Shown here one piece after another: positions 8,269 through 16,887 of a stretch of 64,000 bases of DNA (the stretch's first letter is position 1; each line of letters opens with the position of its first letter). The position numbers and the translations under genes were made by a program. The stretch lies in the NCBI GenBank assembly GCA_021774335.1, contig JAJFJD010000043.1:62001-126000 (forward strand), in the 5' to 3' direction. Under the pieces are notes generated by a model. The model saw nothing but the letters and a program-made list of their open reading frames with translations, was not told where the DNA came from and made no database searches. Source of the stretch: Alphaproteobacteria bacterium. GTDB taxonomy: Bacteria > Pseudomonadota > Alphaproteobacteria > UBA8366.

Positions 8269-9962
8269 GCCGCCAGCGGCCCGCGCACGAGCCGGCCCGG
8301 CAAGGCGCCGGTGTGCTCGTTATCCTTCAGCACGGTTTCGCCGTTGACCACGGTAGCCTTGATGCCGTCGGCATACTGCTTCAGCCGCTGTCCGCCCGCC
8401 GGCAGGTCGTTCACGACCTCGGGCATACGCGGCCCCACCTTGTCCGGATCGAGCACGACCATATCCGCGTTCATCCCTTCGCGCAGCAGGCCGCGGTCGT
8501 GGAAACCCCACCGCGTCGCCGTGTCGTAGGTGATCATGCGGATGCCCTGCTCCAGGGTGAAGGCTTCCTCCTGCCGCACCCAATGGCTGAGCATATGCGT
8601 TTGCAGCGAGCTGTCCATGATCTGCGAAACATGCGCGCCGGAATCCGAGAAGGTCACGCAGGTGTCCGGATGCTTGATCAACTCCAGGGCGTCGTCCAGA
8701 TTCTCGTTCGAGATGGGCTGCCGGAAGAACACCTTCAGGTCGTGTTCGAGCGCGATGTCGAGCAGCGCCTCTTCCGGATCGACGCCGCGCTTCGCGGCCT
8801 CTTCGGCCATCGTCCTGTGCGGCCACGCGACCTGATCCATGATGAAGAACATGTCCCATTCCGGCGGCCGTGCTTCGCCGCCAACGGCCTGCCCGCCCGT
8901 ATGCGGACGTTTCGCGACCTCGATCAGCTTCGCCCGGGTCTCGGGATCGCGCATCGCCGCCGCCTGCTGGTCGAGCGGCAGTTTGCGGATGTCCGACCAG
9001 ACCTCGCGCTTGTCGTAGGGCATGGTCGTTTCGAAGGACATGATCGTGTTGATCTCGCGGGCGTGGACCTGTGTGAACAGGCGCGCACCGTTGCGGTTCC
9101 CCTCCGCGATAATCTTGTACAGTTCCTTCCATTGCCCGGGGTATCCCCGCCGGCTCAAGCTGCCGAAAGTGATGGGACGGCCACTCTCGGTGGAAAGGTC
9201 GACGAGCGATTGATAGAAGCCGCCGAGATAGTCCATCTCGCCGCGTTCCATGGCGAGTTGGAAGATGCCCGCGTCGATCTCCCCCATGCCGTTCACGATC
9301 GCCGCCACTTCCGAGAAGGGCGCAATCCGGCTCGCGACCGGGCGATCATCGGTGGTCAGATGGCTAGGGCTGCGCGAGGTGGAGAAGCCGATCGCGCCGG
9401 CGCGCACGGCTTCCTGCACCGTCGCGACCATCTGTTTCAGATCGTCTTCGGTCGCTTCTTCCTCGAAGCCGCGCTCGCCCATTACATAGGTGCGCAGCGC
9501 CGAATGGCCGATATAGCCGCTGTAGTTGATGCCCTTGGGCAAACGGTCGATCGTGTCGAGGAATTCGGGATAGGTCTCCCATTGCCACTCGATCCCGGCG
9601 AGCATCGCATCGCGGGAGATGTCTTCGGCGCGTTCGAGATTGCGGAAGACGAACTCGAATTCGGATTCGCGGCAGGGCGCCAGCGTGAAGCCGCAATTGC
9701 CCATGACCACGGAGGTGACCCCGTGATAGCAGGAACAACTGCCCAGCTGATCCCAGAAGATCTGGGCGTCCATATGGGTGTGGCCATCGACGAAGCCGGG
9801 CGTGACCACATGGCCTTCCGCGTCGATCACCTCTTCGGCGGGCGACGTGATTTTGCCGATCCGCGCGATTTTCCCGTCCTTGACGCCGACATCTGCGCGA
9901 TACCGCTGCATGCCGGATCCGTCGATTACCATTCCATTCTTGATGACAAGATCAAAGCTCAT
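8265..9962 (-). CDS. N-acyl-D-amino-acid deacylase family amidohydrolase
   Basis: A 565-aa amidohydrolase. The ATG at 9962 lies at the natural N-terminus MSFDLVIKNG, after an AAAGGGA; the upstream extension looks non-coding. Metal-binding features are GHTHMD (His61, His63) and GNCGF (Cys90), the cysteine ligand typical of D-aminoacylases, plus TFSDSGAH further on. Family members remove acyl groups from N-acyl-D-amino acids or act on related amides. It is in line with the MFS exporter gene upstream. Exact specificity is not certain; a D-amino-acid substrate would fit other genes in the window. Confidence 0.87.
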   Translation of the reverse strand: MSFDLVIKNGMVIDGSGMQRYRADVGVKDGKIARIGKITSPAEEVIDAEGHVVTPGFVDGHTHMDAQIFWDQLGSCSCYHGVTSVVMGNCGFTLAPCRESEFEFVFRNLERAEDISRDAMLAGIEWQWETYPEFLDTIDRLPKGINYSGYIGHSALRTYVMGERGFEEEATEDDLKQMVATVQEAVRAGAIGFSTSRSPSHLTTDDRPVASRIAPFSEVAAIVNGMGEIDAGIFQLAMERGEMDYLGGFYQSLVDLSTESGRPITFGSLSRRGYPGQWKELYKIIAEGNRNGARLFTQVHAREINTIMSFETTMPYDKREVWSDIRKLPLDQQAAAMRDPETRAKLIEVAKRPHTGGQAVGGEARPPEWDMFFIMDQVAWPHRTMAEEAAKRGVDPEEALLDIALEHDLKVFFRQPISNENLDDALELIKHPDTCVTFSDSGAHVSQIMDSSLQTHMLSHWVRQEEAFTLEQGIRMITYDTATRWGFHDRGLLREGMNADMVVLDPDKVGPRMPEVVNDLPAGGQRLKQYADGIKATVVNGETVLKDNEHTGALPGRLVRGPLAA

Positions 9963-10065
9963 GGCCGATCCCTTTCCGATTGCGCCGCATTCCGTTGATC
10001 GAACGCTTAAGCCTACAGGAAGTTCCGCAAAGCCGGAAATCGGAGGCTTGAACCGCCGGGTTTTT

Positions 10066-11280
10066 CTATGCGCGTCCGGGCCGAACCGCCATGGCGGCGG
10101 CGAACTCAATCACTAAGGCCAGCCACAAGGCCGCGGCCCCCACGCCGAACAGCACCACGTAGGAGCCACCGGTCTGGGCGAAAAGGAATGAAAAGCCATA
10201 TCCTGCGACGGCCTGACCGATCGCCCATGCCGTGGTTGCAATCCCCCAGGCTCTGCGGTGAAGGTCGGCCCGGTCCGGCACCAGTTCGTGCACCCTCCCG
10301 GCAACCAACGGCGGCAGCCCCGGCACGGATGCACCGACGACGAAGCTTGAGACGACCAACCAAGCGGACGAATCGGTCACGACCACCAGGCTCACGGCAA
10401 GCGCCTGCAGCAGGACCATCGCACGCAACGCCCAGGTAAATCCGATGCGGTCGGCGAGACGGCCGGACAGCGCCGGCCCGATCAACGCACCCGCGCCGAA
10501 AATAATCCAATACCAACTTGCGATTTCGAGCCCCGCACCCCGCCCGCGCGCCACGAAATCGACCAGGAAAACCATATGCGCAACCAGACCGACGGCGTTG
10601 AGACCGTAGCTGACATAGAGCGCCCGCAGCGGGGAGCTGGACCCGCGTTCGGAAGCAGGCTGCGATACCGCTACGGCATCGGGAGGATGAGCTGCGCCCG
10701 CCGGCCAACCGCGCCACGCGAAAGCCGTGAGAGCGAGCGCAAGCAAGCCAAGCACAAACCATATCTCGACGAGTCCCGCCTGCAGGACCAGCGGCACCAA
10801 TGTGCCGGACGCGATGATGCCGAGCCCCACGCCGGTGAAGATCACGCCGCCCGCAAGTCCCCGTCGCGATCGCGGCACGGCAGACAGCACGGTCGACGCC
10901 GCCAGCACCATCAAGGCGCCACCGGCATAGCCCGACAGGAACCGCCATAGGAAAAACCACAGGAAGGACAGCGGAAAGGCGGAAGCGAAGAAGGACACCG
11001 TCGCGATCAGCATCATGATCCGCAGTATCGCGACCGGCGAACGCCACGCCGCCATCGGCGCGGCCAGCAGCGCGCCCGCGAGATAGCCTGCGAGATTGGC
11101 GGCCCCGAGGTAGAAGACCTGCGACGCGGTGAACCATTCCGCTTCGATGAGTGCCGGGATCAGCGGCGTATAGGCGAAGCGCGCGAGCCCGATGCCGATC
11201 AGGCATCCGCAGAGCCCGGAGAGCGCCGGCCGCCAAACCGCGCCGTCCCCATCCGTCCCCTGCGCAACCTCGTCGGGCAC
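10066..11280 (-). CDS. MFS transporter, YbfB/YjiJ family
   Basis: A hydrophobic protein of about 404 aa with roughly twelve membrane segments, beginning with CGCLIGIGLARFAYTPLIPA, a first helix characteristic of YbfB/YjiJ-type MFS permeases. I place the start at the GTG at 11280, because AGGGAG lies six bases upstream of it. The ATG at 11298 has no site but would add only six residues. It follows a LysR gene on the same strand. The transported compound is unknown; export of a small organic acid or amino-acid derivative is a guess. Confidence 0.85.
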   Translation of the reverse strand: MPDEVAQGTDGDGAVWRPALSGLCGCLIGIGLARFAYTPLIPALIEAEWFTASQVFYLGAANLAGYLAGALLAAPMAAWRSPVAILRIMMLIATVSFFASAFPLSFLWFFLWRFLSGYAGGALMVLAASTVLSAVPRSRRGLAGGVIFTGVGLGIIASGTLVPLVLQAGLVEIWFVLGLLALALTAFAWRGWPAGAAHPPDAVAVSQPASERGSSSPLRALYVSYGLNAVGLVAHMVFLVDFVARGRGAGLEIASWYWIIFGAGALIGPALSGRLADRIGFTWALRAMVLLQALAVSLVVVTDSSAWLVVSSFVVGASVPGLPPLVAGRVHELVPDRADLHRRAWGIATTAWAIGQAVAGYGFSFLFAQTGGSYVVLFGVGAAALWLALVIEFAAAMAVRPGRA

Positions 11281-11378
11281 CCCGGTCTCCCTGCTCATAG
11301 ACAGGACAGTAAGCCAAAGGGAATTTCAGGAAAATGATTTGTCTTGATAGGTGTTATCTCAATAACAGATAGACTATT

Positions 11379-12266
11379 TCAGGCCGCACTGGCGGCATGC
11401 ACCAGCGCGGGCCGGGCGCAGTCCAGGAATCGCGCCAGCGCCGTCGATTGATACGCATCGCAATGCCGGATGAAGACCGTTTCAGCCAGCGCATCGTCGG
11501 CAGGCAATTCATGCAGCGCGACCCGTCCGTCACGCCACGCGGCATCCATGATCCCCTTGGGCATCAACGTGACGCCGAGCCCGGCGGCAACGCAGCCGAC
11601 GATCGCCTCGATCGTGCCGAACTCCAACCGGCGCAACCCGACGATGCCGCGGCGTTCCAAAATCCGCTCAAGCTGTTGACGATAGGAACAACCCGCCCGC
11701 AGGACGACGATCTTCAGGTCGCCCTGCCGCACCAGATCGTCGATCGACCCAACCGAGGGCGCCGTGGCGATGACCATTTCCTCGCGGAACATTGCCTCCT
11801 GTACCAAATCGCGGTGATCGACCGGCCCGCAGACAAAGGCGCCCTCGACATCGCGCGCCAGCACCGACGCAATCAACTCCTCGGTGGTGCCGGTCCGCAG
11901 TACCAGGTCGACATCCGGATAGGTTGCGGCAAAGGTCGTTAGAATTGGCGACAGGCGCAACGCGGCCGTGGTTTCCAGCGACCCCAATGTAAGCAATCCC
12001 TTGGCCTCGCCGTCGTCGCGCACCGCTCGCCGCGCATCGTCCAGGAAGTGCCCCGCCCGTTGCGCATAGGGCATCAAACGGCGGCCCGCCGACGTCAGTG
12101 TCACGCCCCGGCTATGCCGGTCGAACAGCGCGGTGCCAAGGTCGTCTTCCAGCTTGCGGATACGAGTCGTGACGTTCGACTGCACGGTGTTGAGTTCCGC
12201 GGCCGCGCGATTGATCGCACCCAGCCGGGCGACCGCCTCGAAAATCCTGAGATCGGCGACATCCAT
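11379..12266 (-). CDS. LysR family transcriptional regulator
   Basis: A 295-aa LysR-type protein. The N-terminal winged helix-turn-helix covers about residues 1-60 (DLRIFEAVARLGAINRAAAE then QSNVTTRIRKLEDDLG). The rest is the two-lobed periplasmic-binding-like effector domain. It sits between the PLP enzyme (upstream) and the MFS permease (downstream), all on the minus strand, and probably controls these and dioxygenase B. The 77-base gap before it carries two GGTAC direct repeats that could be part of an operator. Confidence 0.9.
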   Translation of the reverse strand: MDVADLRIFEAVARLGAINRAAAELNTVQSNVTTRIRKLEDDLGTALFDRHSRGVTLTSAGRRLMPYAQRAGHFLDDARRAVRDDGEAKGLLTLGSLETTAALRLSPILTTFAATYPDVDLVLRTGTTEELIASVLARDVEGAFVCGPVDHRDLVQEAMFREEMVIATAPSVGSIDDLVRQGDLKIVVLRAGCSYRQQLERILERRGIVGLRRLEFGTIEAIVGCVAAGLGVTLMPKGIMDAAWRDGRVALHELPADDALAETVFIRHCDAYQSTALARFLDCARPALVHAASAA

Positions 12267-12303
12267 ACGTTCAGACTACAATATCTTATAAAAAGATCAA
12301 TCC

Positions 12304-12318
12304 GGTACGGTTTGGTAC
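12304..12318. promoter_or_regulatory. GGTAC direct repeat upstream of the LysR gene
   Basis: Two GGTAC copies ten bases apart (12304-12308 and 12314-12318) lie in the 77-base gap between the PLP enzyme gene and the LysR gene. One helical turn separates them, which would suit a dimeric regulator such as the LysR protein itself. The evidence is spacing and position only. Confidence 0.22.
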
Positions 12319-12343
12319 TAATTACAGATATCGTCTCAGACAA

Positions 12344-13405
12344 CTATGATCCGGCCCGGGCGTCCAGCGCATCGCTCAAATCATTCTGATAGGCGAAGAT
12401 CGCCGGCAACCCGCCCGTATGCATGAAGACCAGGGCATCGCTGCTTTTCGATCGGCGGGCGCTGTCGAGGAATCCCGCCATCGCCTTGGCCGTATAGGTC
12501 GGGTCGAGCAGCAAAGCTTCGCTCTGCGCACACAGCATGATCGCGTCCAGACTGGCTTCGCCGTTCTTCCCGTATCCCGGCGCGAGATAGGCGTCGGTCA
12601 CGATGACGTCGCCGTCCTGCACCGGATTGTCGATCTCGATCAGGTCGGCGATCTCGGCGCAGCGATCCCAGATGCGCGGGTACTGCTGTTCGGCATCGCG
12701 GCGCACGCAAACGCCGGTCACCGTCATCGGAGAGCCGAGCGCGCGAAGCCCAAATAGCAGGCCCGCATGCGTGGCTCCGCTGCCGGACGCCACGACGACC
12801 TCACTCACGGGAAGCCCCTGTTCGGCAATTTGCGCCAGCAATTCGTGGGCGGCGACGACATAGCCAAGCGCGCCATACGGCTTATGGCCGGGCGCCAGCG
12901 GAATGATGAACGGCCGCCGTCCCTCCGCAGTCAACCGCTCGGCGATCGCGTGCAATTCCCGATCCGCCCCGGCTTCGTCTTCACCGTCGGGGTAGGAATG
13001 CAGCGTGGCGCCCAGCAGCCGATCGAGCAGCACATTGCCGGACTGCCGGTAATAGGGATCGGATTTTGCGACCCGTTCTTCCAATTGGATATGGCAATCC
13101 ATGCCGAGTTTCCGCGCGCCCGCCGCCGCCAGCCGCACGAAGTTGGACTGCACAGCGCCGGTGATCAGCACCGTATCCGCCTTCTGCGCCGCCGCTTCGC
13201 CAAGATAGAACTCCAACTGCCGCACCTTGTTGCCGCCGAACGCCAGCGGGATGCAGTCGTCACGCTTGATGTAAAGCTGCGCGCCGCCGCAGACCTTGGT
13301 GAGGTTTGGCATCGACTCAAGCAAGGTCGGCCCTTGGAACAGTTCGGCCCGTGCCATTGTCGACAGGCGGCCCAGGGAGTCCGGGTAAGCGGCGCTGGTG
13401 GTCAT
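12344..13405 (-). CDS. PLP-dependent D-cysteine desulfhydrase / ACC deaminase family enzyme
   Basis: A 353-aa fold-type II PLP enzyme. Lys60 in FGGNKVRQLEF is the Schiff-base lysine. The following loop reads VLITGAVQSNFVRLAAA: the catalytic-loop Ser87 is kept, but the His or Gln that normally follows QSN is Phe89. Family members are D-cysteine desulfhydrase, ACC deaminase and L-cysteate sulfo-lyase (CuyA). The neighbouring dioxygenase makes a sulfonate or amino-acid role attractive, but the altered loop prevents a specific call. It lies 30 bases downstream of dioxygenase B and upstream of LysR. Confidence 0.85.
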   Translation of the reverse strand: MTTSAAYPDSLGRLSTMARAELFQGPTLLESMPNLTKVCGGAQLYIKRDDCIPLAFGGNKVRQLEFYLGEAAAQKADTVLITGAVQSNFVRLAAAGARKLGMDCHIQLEERVAKSDPYYRQSGNVLLDRLLGATLHSYPDGEDEAGADRELHAIAERLTAEGRRPFIIPLAPGHKPYGALGYVVAAHELLAQIAEQGLPVSEVVVASGSGATHAGLLFGLRALGSPMTVTGVCVRRDAEQQYPRIWDRCAEIADLIEIDNPVQDGDVIVTDAYLAPGYGKNGEASLDAIMLCAQSEALLLDPTYTAKAMAGFLDSARRSKSSDALVFMHTGGLPAIFAYQNDLSDALDARAGS

Positions 13406-13435
13406 CTGCGTCCTCGCTGAAATACAGCCGCCCGG

Positions 13436-14326
13436 TTAGGCGACCTGCTGGGCAACCGTCGGCGTATCACCGGCGATCGTAGTGCGGCGCATATCGCGCT
13501 TTTCGGTGGTATCCGCGAAACGCCGGACGCGATGCATCGTCTGCCGATTGTCCCACATCACCAGATCATGCAGCCGCCATTTGTGCACATAGACGAACTC
13601 CGGCCGGGTCGCGTCCTCGATCAGGTCGCGCAGCAGCGAGCGCGCTTCCGGCACTGGCCAGCCGACGATCGTTCCGGCATGCGACGACAGATAGAGCGAT
13701 TTCCGGCCGGTGACGGGATGGGTTCGCACCAGGCTTTGCAGCACCGGCTTGAAGTTAGCCAGCTCCTCTTCGCTCAGTTCATCGAAGCCGAGCAGGCCGC
13801 GCGAATGAATCAGGGAATGTTCGCAGACGAGATCGGCGATTTCCGCCTTCATATCGTCGTCGAGCGCGTCATAGCCCGCACGCATGTCGGCGAATTCGGT
13901 GTTGCCACCCGCCACCGGGATAAGGCGCGCCGACAGGATCGAGTATTTCGACGGCACCGCGCGAAACGAGCTGTCGGAGTGCCAGAGCCGATTGCCCAGA
14001 TTGAACATGCGGGTCCGGTCGTCACGCTCGAAGACCTTGTGATCCTTGGTCAGGTTCGAGACATCCGCCAGTTCCGGCGGGAGCCGGCGGTCCTTCGGCT
14101 TCGTGATGTTGCTGACCGCGCCGGGCATTTCCAGTTCCCCGAGATGCCGGCTGAAAGCGACCTGCTGCTCATCGGTCAGTTCCTGTCCCGGAAAGACCAG
14201 CACCGCAAAACGGTCCATGCCCGCGTTGATCGCGGCGACATCATCCTCGGACAACGGCTGGCGCAGGTCGACGCCATCAACCTCTCCGCCGATGACGGGA
14301 TGGAGCGGACGAATCGTGAGAGTCAT
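13436..14326 (-). CDS. TauD/TfdA-type Fe(II)/2-oxoglutarate dioxygenase (B)
   Basis: A 296-aa dioxygenase of TfdA size. The iron ligands are His116 and Asp118 in LWHSDSSFR and His265 in DNRQTMHRVRRF; Arg280/281 should bind 2-oxoglutarate. The order RLWHSDSSF, EHSLIHSR and RTHPVTGRKSLYLSSHA is characteristic of the TfdA/TauD family, which hydroxylates carbon next to sulfonate, aryloxy or alkyl-sulfate groups. It is divergent from the Lin0512 pair and is followed at 30 bases by the PLP enzyme, so it probably leads an operon with that enzyme. The substrate is unknown. Confidence 0.9.
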   Translation of the reverse strand: MTLTIRPLHPVIGGEVDGVDLRQPLSEDDVAAINAGMDRFAVLVFPGQELTDEQQVAFSRHLGELEMPGAVSNITKPKDRRLPPELADVSNLTKDHKVFERDDRTRMFNLGNRLWHSDSSFRAVPSKYSILSARLIPVAGGNTEFADMRAGYDALDDDMKAEIADLVCEHSLIHSRGLLGFDELSEEELANFKPVLQSLVRTHPVTGRKSLYLSSHAGTIVGWPVPEARSLLRDLIEDATRPEFVYVHKWRLHDLVMWDNRQTMHRVRRFADTTEKRDMRRTTIAGDTPTVAQQVA

Positions 14327-14472
14327 GACAAGTTCTCCAGCAACGAGACGACACCATACGATGGATTAGATTTTACCGCATTGATGCGCGCTCGGCACTA
14401 TATTGGCGTCATGCGCGAAAGCCGACTACCGTAGGTGCTCTCGCATTACCGTTCACAGGGAGACTCACACAC

Positions 14473-14814
14473 ATGGCTTGGAAGCGGATCGTGCTGGAAA
14501 TCGGCATGGGCACCGACATTCGGGGGACCGACCCCACGAAAGCCGCGGTGCGCGCCTTGCGCGACGCGCTGTGGCACAACTCACTCAGTATCGCCAAGGC
14601 GCTCGGGCAGGACACGGATTCGATGCAGGTCGAGGTCACGATCGGCGTGCCGCAGCCCGACCGGGTGGACACGGACGCTGTCCTCGCCATCCTGCCGCAC
14701 GGCACCGGCACCGTCAGCGTCGTCGAAGGCGGTCTGCAAATTCCCAACGATGAAGGTACCGATTCGACCCTCGTCGCCAGCGCCGCCGCCGTGGTGCGGC
14801 TCGACCTGCCGTAG
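14473..14814 (+). CDS. Lin0512 family protein, first of tandem pair
   Basis: A 113-aa protein of the Lin0512 family, which has no established function. Recognisable family blocks are LEIGMGTDIRG near the N-terminus, TKAAVRALRDAL at residues 22-33 and VEVTIGVPQPDRVDTDAV near the middle. It carries no signal peptide or membrane segment and should be cytosolic. A GGGAG lies upstream of the ATG. The paralogue of exactly the same length follows after 12 bases, which suggests a hetero-oligomer. It is transcribed away from dioxygenase B. Confidence 0.85.
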   Translation: MAWKRIVLEIGMGTDIRGTDPTKAAVRALRDALWHNSLSIAKALGQDTDSMQVEVTIGVPQPDRVDTDAVLAILPHGTGTVSVVEGGLQIPNDEGTDSTLVASAAAVVRLDLP

Positions 14815-14826
14815 GAGGACGGAAAC

Positions 14827-15168
14827 ATGACAAAAAGACGCGCAATCCTCGAAATGGGCATGGGCAACGACCTGCATGGCGGCGACTACACCAAGGCAGC
14901 GATCCGCGCCGTCCAGGATGCCCTGCACCACAGTTCGCTGACCTTCATCCGGACACTCGGAATCGACAAGAGCACCCTGGAGGTCAACGTGACCATCGGC
15001 GTGCAGCACCCGGACAAAGTCGATACCGACGCGGTCGCCGCGACACTGCCGGTCGGCAAGGTCACCGTGAAAGCGGTGAAAGGCGGGCTCGACGTGCCCG
15101 ACGACGAGGTGGACGATACCGCCGTTATCGCGAACGCCGGCATCGAGGTCTGGATCGACGGGGCGTAG
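14827..15168 (+). CDS. Lin0512 family protein, second of tandem pair
   Basis: A 113-aa paralogue of the preceding gene, sharing the GMG turn near the N-terminus, the TKAAIRAVQDAL helix, VTIGVQHPDKVDTDAV and a GGL block near residue 86. AGGAGG precedes the ATG. The pair differs most in the C-terminal third. Function is unknown for the family; conserved pairing of two such genes would imply a two-subunit protein. A cupin gene converges with it nine bases downstream. Confidence 0.85.
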   Translation: MTKRRAILEMGMGNDLHGGDYTKAAIRAVQDALHHSSLTFIRTLGIDKSTLEVNVTIGVQHPDKVDTDAVAATLPVGKVTVKAVKGGLDVPDDEVDDTAVIANAGIEVWIDGA

Positions 15169-15177
15169 GGCGCCGCG

Positions 15178-15528
15178 CTATTCGACCGGTACGAAGATCG
15201 AATGCCGCAGTTGGCCACCAACCGACTGCGAGAGGTGTCCCTTGCCGCTGATGTCCTCGACCAGGATGACCTCGCCAGCAGCGATGATGCGGCTTTCGCC
15301 GTCGCTCGCCGTCAGCTTCGCACCCGCGTCCAGATTGATGATGTATTGCCGCCGTGGCGCGGGATGCCAGTCGAGGTCGTAGTCGCCCGAGGTTTTGCGG
15401 AAGATGATGCCGGTCGCCGGCAACAGCGCCGAATATTTGCTAGCGCCGCGTTCTTCGGCCCATTCGACCTCGATATCGCGGAAATGCGATTCGCCGTCTT
15501 CGTCTTCGTACAGATTATGGATGCGCAT
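15178..15528 (-). CDS. Cupin-like small protein
   Basis: A 116-aa protein that reads as a single cupin barrel: HFRDIEVEW, then IIFRKTSGDYDLDWHPAPRRQYIINLDAG, GEVILVEDISGKGH and a C-terminal RHSIFVPVE strand. His54 in DWHPAPRRQY and the late KGH histidine could bind a metal. Small cupins of this type are usually sugar-acid or catabolic auxiliary proteins. It is convergent with the Lin0512 pair and probably shares a transcript with the zinc dehydrogenase gene upstream of it. No specific function can be given. Confidence 0.72.
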   Translation of the reverse strand: MRIHNLYEDEDGESHFRDIEVEWAEERGASKYSALLPATGIIFRKTSGDYDLDWHPAPRRQYIINLDAGAKLTASDGESRIIAAGEVILVEDISGKGHLSQSVGGQLRHSIFVPVE

Positions 15529-15571
15529 TGCACCATTGCTCCCTGAATTTTTTATGCAGCCCGCGCTGCCG

Positions 15572-16618
15572 TTACATCAAGAACACACCCTTACCGGTGG
15601 TCTGCGTGTCGAACAGGCGATACGCCTCCTCGGCCTGATCGAGCTTCCAGCGGTCGCTAAACAGCTTGTCCACCGGGATTTTGCGATCCGAGATGAATTC
15701 GGCGCAGTCGGCCTGACCGTTCTTCGAGAAGGTCCACGACCCGACCAGCGTGATCTGCCGCCGCAACAGGTCCGGGCTTACCTCAAGCGTCACCTCGCCG
15801 GTCTCGCCGACATAGCACGCCGTGCCCCAGCTTCGGGTCGCGCGCACTGCCGCCGCCCGGGCGTCCGGGTTGGATGAGCAGTCGAGCGTCTTATGCGCGC
15901 CTTCGCCGTGGGTCAGTTCGCGGATCGCTTCGACCGGGTCCACATTGGACGGATTGATCACGACATCCGCACCGAATTCTTTGGCCATCTCGCCGCGTTC
16001 CGACGAGACGTCGAGCGCAATCACCCGCGCGCCCATTTCGACCGCGAGCTGGGTCGCCGATAAACCGACCGGCCCTTGTCCGAAAATGGCGATGGTCTCG
16101 TCGCCATGCAGCGAAAGCCGCCGCAGCGCGCCAAAGGCCGTACCCGTGCCGCAGGAAATCGCCGCACCCACTTCGAATGACAGGTCATCGGGCAGGGGCA
16201 CCAACGTCGACACCGGCACTTTCATGTATTTGGCATGCGCCCCGTGGCCGCCGGCCCCGTAGACAATTGCGCCGTCGAGGCACATCTGCGCCCAGCCGGA
16301 CTGACAATGTTTGCACGCGCCGCAGCCTTCGTAGTGATGATCCATCACCCGCTGCCCGACCCGCGCCTCGCTTTCACTGACGGCGCTGCCGACCTCGGCG
16401 ACCACGCCGCAAGGCTCATGTCCGGCGATGATGGGGCCGGCCGGGGCCTTATGGCCGGGGCCTGCATGTCCACCCGGCTCGGCGCGATATTTCCAAAGGT
16501 CGCTGCCGCACATGCCGGACGCCTTGATCTCCAGGATGACGTCCCGGGGTCCTGGCGTGGGATCATCGAATTCCATGAGCTCGAGTTTACGACTGCCTGT
16601 AAAGACGACACCGCGCAT
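15572..16618 (-). CDS. Zinc-dependent medium-chain alcohol dehydrogenase
   Basis: A 348-aa MDR-superfamily enzyme. The ATG at 16618 follows AGGAGG; the longer frame is not supported. Catalytic zinc ligands are Cys37 (SGMCGSD) and His67-Glu68 (AGHEPCG). The structural zinc site has four cysteines: Cys99, Cys102, Cys105 and Cys113 (GCGACKHCQSGWAQMC). The NAD(P) fold carries GQGPVGLSA. It would oxidise a secondary alcohol or polyol, resembling threonine/sorbitol dehydrogenase types. It is divergent from the xanthine-dehydrogenase-type gene. Confidence 0.9.
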   Translation of the reverse strand: MRGVVFTGSRKLELMEFDDPTPGPRDVILEIKASGMCGSDLWKYRAEPGGHAGPGHKAPAGPIIAGHEPCGVVAEVGSAVSESEARVGQRVMDHHYEGCGACKHCQSGWAQMCLDGAIVYGAGGHGAHAKYMKVPVSTLVPLPDDLSFEVGAAISCGTGTAFGALRRLSLHGDETIAIFGQGPVGLSATQLAVEMGARVIALDVSSERGEMAKEFGADVVINPSNVDPVEAIRELTHGEGAHKTLDCSSNPDARAAAVRATRSWGTACYVGETGEVTLEVSPDLLRRQITLVGSWTFSKNGQADCAEFISDRKIPVDKLFSDRWKLDQAEEAYRLFDTQTTGKGVFLM

Positions 16619-16776
16619 TGGCACTTCCTCCTGTCGAGCGAAACCGCTCGTTTGTTCTGCTGCTTGTCCAAGCCCTACAATAGCGCCGGGCCGCATCCGG
16701 TGCGACTCCCGCGCGTGCCCCCATTGAACGCGCTTTAGCCGTTCCCGTAAGATGTCGGAATAGGAGATCGATCCCC

Positions 16777-16887
16777 ATGACCCAGCCGGCCGACTCACCG
16801 CTACCACTGTTGTTTTCGCCAATCACTCTGCGCGGCGAAGAAATCCAGACCGCCGTGCCGACGAATCTGGAGCATGGCAATGGGTGA
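16777..16887 (+). pseudogene. Stub of an Old Yellow Enzyme gene (N-terminal fragment only)
   Basis: A 36-codon reading frame begins with ATG at 16777 after an AGGAG and reads MTQPADSPLPLLFSPITLRG, then EEIQ. The stretch LLFSPITLRGEEI matches the conserved N-terminus of NADH:flavin oxidoreductases, for example LLFTPFTLRGVTL in the OYE gene at 7105. The similarity stops abruptly and the frame ends at 16887 inside the next gene. This is best explained as the remnant of a deleted OYE gene joined to the molybdoenzyme gene. The expression signals may still drive a short leader peptide. Confidence 0.6.

Noticed and set aside
8118..9998. 626-codon plus-strand open frame
   Set aside because: It is the exact antisense of the amidohydrolase gene, which has metal ligands and family motifs; the plus-strand product is Arg/His-rich with no recognisable domain.
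14327..14472. TATATT box as promoter of the Lin0512 pair
   Set aside because: The only nearby -35-like sequence (TTGATG) is 12 bases away, too close for a sigma-70 promoter.
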